Shown here: positions 63,067 to 64,000 of the stretch, in pieces
How the letters are laid out: every line of letters begins with the position of its first letter
Numbering within the stretch: position 1 is the first letter of the stretch
Source of the DNA: Hyphomicrobium zavarzinii ATCC 27496
GTDB taxonomy: Bacteria; Pseudomonadota; Alphaproteobacteria; Rhizobiales; Hyphomicrobiaceae
Assembly: GCF_000383415.1 (NCBI RefSeq)
Contig: NZ_KB911259.1
Coordinates: 388,592 to 452,591, forward strand
Direction of reading: 5' to 3'
Length of the DNA stretch: 64,000 nt
Notes under the pieces: model-generated
Database searches by the model: none
Told to the model about the DNA's origin: nothing
The model's input: the letters and a program-made list of their open reading frames with translations, nothing else
Position numbers and translations under genes: made by a program

Positions 63067-63578
63067 GATGGTCTCTCTTCTTTCTGGTGCAACCGGCGGC
63101 AACGAGACGGGCCCCACAAGAAACGTGGGCTCGCGCAAACTTGATGAAAGAAGTATAGTTACGTCCGTGCGCTCCCGCTTGACATCCCTCAAGTGCCGGT
63201 CGGAGCTTGCGGACCGCCGGCTCGGAGAGAGAGGAGGCGTCTTTTCCCGCGCGGCATCACCGCCCGCGCCGGACAGAGTCTCTGAAACATTCTCGGCACT
63301 TGCCCTTCGGGGATGGGGCAAGAACCCCGCGAAATCATGCAGCCGAAAGGCGCAATCGCACACGGCGTTCTGCCCCCTAACTTAGCCATGACCAGAAAGG
63401 AACTAGGCCGTTGAGACACTTGACACGGGCGCGACCGGACCTAAACAAAGTGCAGGGCGCTGCTTCGTGACCCACGTTTTAAGACACGGCATTACGTATA
63501 TATTTTCATAGACGCTAACGGGGCATCCATCAGCCCAAAGCTGCAAATCCTTGCGGCATGCCTTAGATCATATCCCTC
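63067..63578. other. Intergenic region upstream of the P19 gene
   Basis: About 510 bases. It holds the Fnr-like box and -10 of the P19 gene at 63152-63192. The rest is without a credible gene; an open frame on the minus strand (63189-63419) looks like chance. Runs of A and T appear near 63497-63516. Confidence 0.5.
63179..63192. promoter_or_regulatory. Fnr/Dnr box upstream of the P19 gene
   Basis: TTGAC-ATCC-CTCAA. On the minus strand TATACT (63157-63152) is centred exactly 31 bases away, the best -10 of the set. The transcript would start near 63144 and have a leader of about 78 bases. Confidence 0.7.
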
Positions 63579-63672
63579 ATGAACCTGCTCAGGCTCACTC
63601 CCGCCACGATCCTCGCAGCCACATTCCTTTGCGCTGCGGGTTTCATTGTTCTGCTGAATAAATCTGGCGTCG
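63579..63672 (+). pseudogene. Small gene interrupted by an IS3-family element
   Basis: A frame starts at ATG 63579 with a strongly hydrophobic segment ([18 protein letters not shown], about residues 9-26), like a signal anchor. It reads into the left end of the insertion sequence at 63673 and meets a stop seven bases later. The remainder of the original gene, if any, would lie beyond the right end of the element, outside the window. Its family is not recognisable from 31 residues. Confidence 0.4.
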
Positions 63673-64000
63673 TGACCTGAGACCCTCGATTTCCTCCAGA
63701 TTTGGGTAGAGTCCGTAACCTCCAGAGAGGAGACGGACGATGCGTAAGAGTAGGTTTTCGGAAGAGCAGATCATCGGCATCCTGCGGGAGCAGGAGGCGG
63801 GTAGGCCGACGGCGGACGTCTGCCGTAAGCACGGGATCAGCGGCGGCACCTTCTACAAGTGGAAGTCGAAGTTCGGCGGCATGGACGTCTCGGACGCCAA
63901 GCGGCTGCGCTCACTCGAGGACGAGAATGCGAAGCTGAAGAAGCTGCTCGCCGAGACGATGCTCGACAACGCGATCTTGAAGGACGTGACCTCCCGAAAG
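63673..64000 (+). mobile_element. IS3-family insertion sequence (left part)
   Basis: The left end reads TGACCTGAGACCCTCG at 63673, resembling IS3-family terminal repeats that begin TGACCTG. A transposase orfA starts 67 bases inside. The right end, orfB and any target-site duplication lie beyond the window. Confidence 0.7.
63740..64000 (+). CDS. IS3-family transposase orfA (partial, runs off right edge)
   Basis: 87 codons are visible from ATG 63740, preceded by AGAGAGGAGA. The start [18 protein letters not shown] and [21 protein letters not shown] form the helix-turn-helix of OrfA. A leucine-zipper-like stretch follows ([11 protein letters not shown]). OrfA binds the terminal repeats; the catalytic OrfB is made by frameshifting and lies to the right. 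Full-length OrfA would end just beyond the window. Confidence 0.9.
   Translation, partial: MRKSRFSEEQIIGILREQEAGRPTADVCRKHGISGGTFYKWKSKFGGMDVSDAKRLRSLEDENAKLKKLLAETMLDNAILKDVTSRK

Noticed and set aside
63189..63419. Minus-strand open frame upstream of the P19 gene
   Set aside because: Composition does not look like a protein, there is no ribosome site, and it overlaps the regulatory region.
1..64000. CRISPR arrays, rRNA or tRNA genes
   Set aside because: I looked for regularly spaced repeats and conserved rRNA/tRNA stretches and saw none; a tRNA scan could still find a gene I missed.

Overview
This window looks like the chromosome of a GC-rich, denitrifying alphaproteobacterium of the order Hyphomicrobiales; a Hyphomicrobium-like methylotroph is my best guess. 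The evidence is gene content: a NepR-type anti-sigma factor at the left edge, an AcpXL-type acyl carrier protein cluster, a Porin_2-type porin, a complete nosRZDFYLX operon, UbiT/UbiU/UbiV, and PQQ-type genes. The genus is inferred, because no rRNA or other marker gene is present.

Layout. 0-3.4 kb: partial nepR, a BT1-family transporter and an exported SH3-domain protein. 3.3-9.7 kb: mog, then divergent ubiD-ubiX and ubiT-ubiU-ubiV genes for ubiquinone synthesis without oxygen, with an FAD oxidoreductase at the end. 9.7-13.7 kb: a leftward operon with a PqqA-like precursor peptide, PqqD, the radical-SAM enzyme PqqE, a urate-oxidase-N-type membrane protein, a SerC-type aminotransferase and a divergent PyrD-like flavoprotein; PqqB and PqqC are absent. 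13.8-14.6 kb: a Crp/Fnr-type regulator. 14.7-25.6 kb: a two-way lipid or polyketide-type cluster. Leftward are a MaoC-FabG fusion, an FkbH-type protein and an ACP. Rightward are an AcpXL-like ACP, a FabZ-like dehydratase and two tandem ketosynthase pairs, each with one partner lacking the catalytic cysteine, around an alcohol-dehydrogenase-like gene. 25.7-27.1 kb: a porin and a strong terminator. 27.1-38.3 kb: nosXLYFDZR, a second Crp/Fnr paralogue and an NnrS-like membrane protein. 38.3-44.7 kb: cell-wall and surface genes. 44.7-48.4 kb: a zinc-limitation pair (CobW-type GTPase and ZnuD-like receptor), each behind a near-identical Zur-type palindrome. 48.5-58.7 kb: a lipase-like hydrolase, pta-ackA, a TetR regulator, a HlyD/RbbA/YhhJ-type exporter and an L,D-transpeptidase. 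58.9-63.1 kb: an ABC-F protein, an HD protein and a P19-type iron protein with a polyferredoxin. 63.1-64 kb: the start of an IS3-family element that interrupts a small reading frame.

The unifying signal is a repeated 14-base motif, TTGAY-N4-RTYAA with degenerate copies. It lies upstream of mog, ubiD/ubiT, the pqqA-like gene, both arms of the lipid cluster, a crp gene, nosR, the nnrS-like gene, the exporter/TetR pair and the P19 gene. In most cases a -10-like hexamer lies about 30-32 bases from the motif centre, the geometry of a class II Fnr/Dnr promoter. Both Crp/Fnr proteins carry an ExxSR recognition helix that suits this motif. The window therefore reads as an anaerobic-respiration island. 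It joins nitrous oxide reduction and oxygen-independent quinone synthesis to two poorly understood modules: the pqqADE-serC-pyrD-like operon and the duplicated ketosynthase cluster. These two modules are the best candidates for undescribed biology here.
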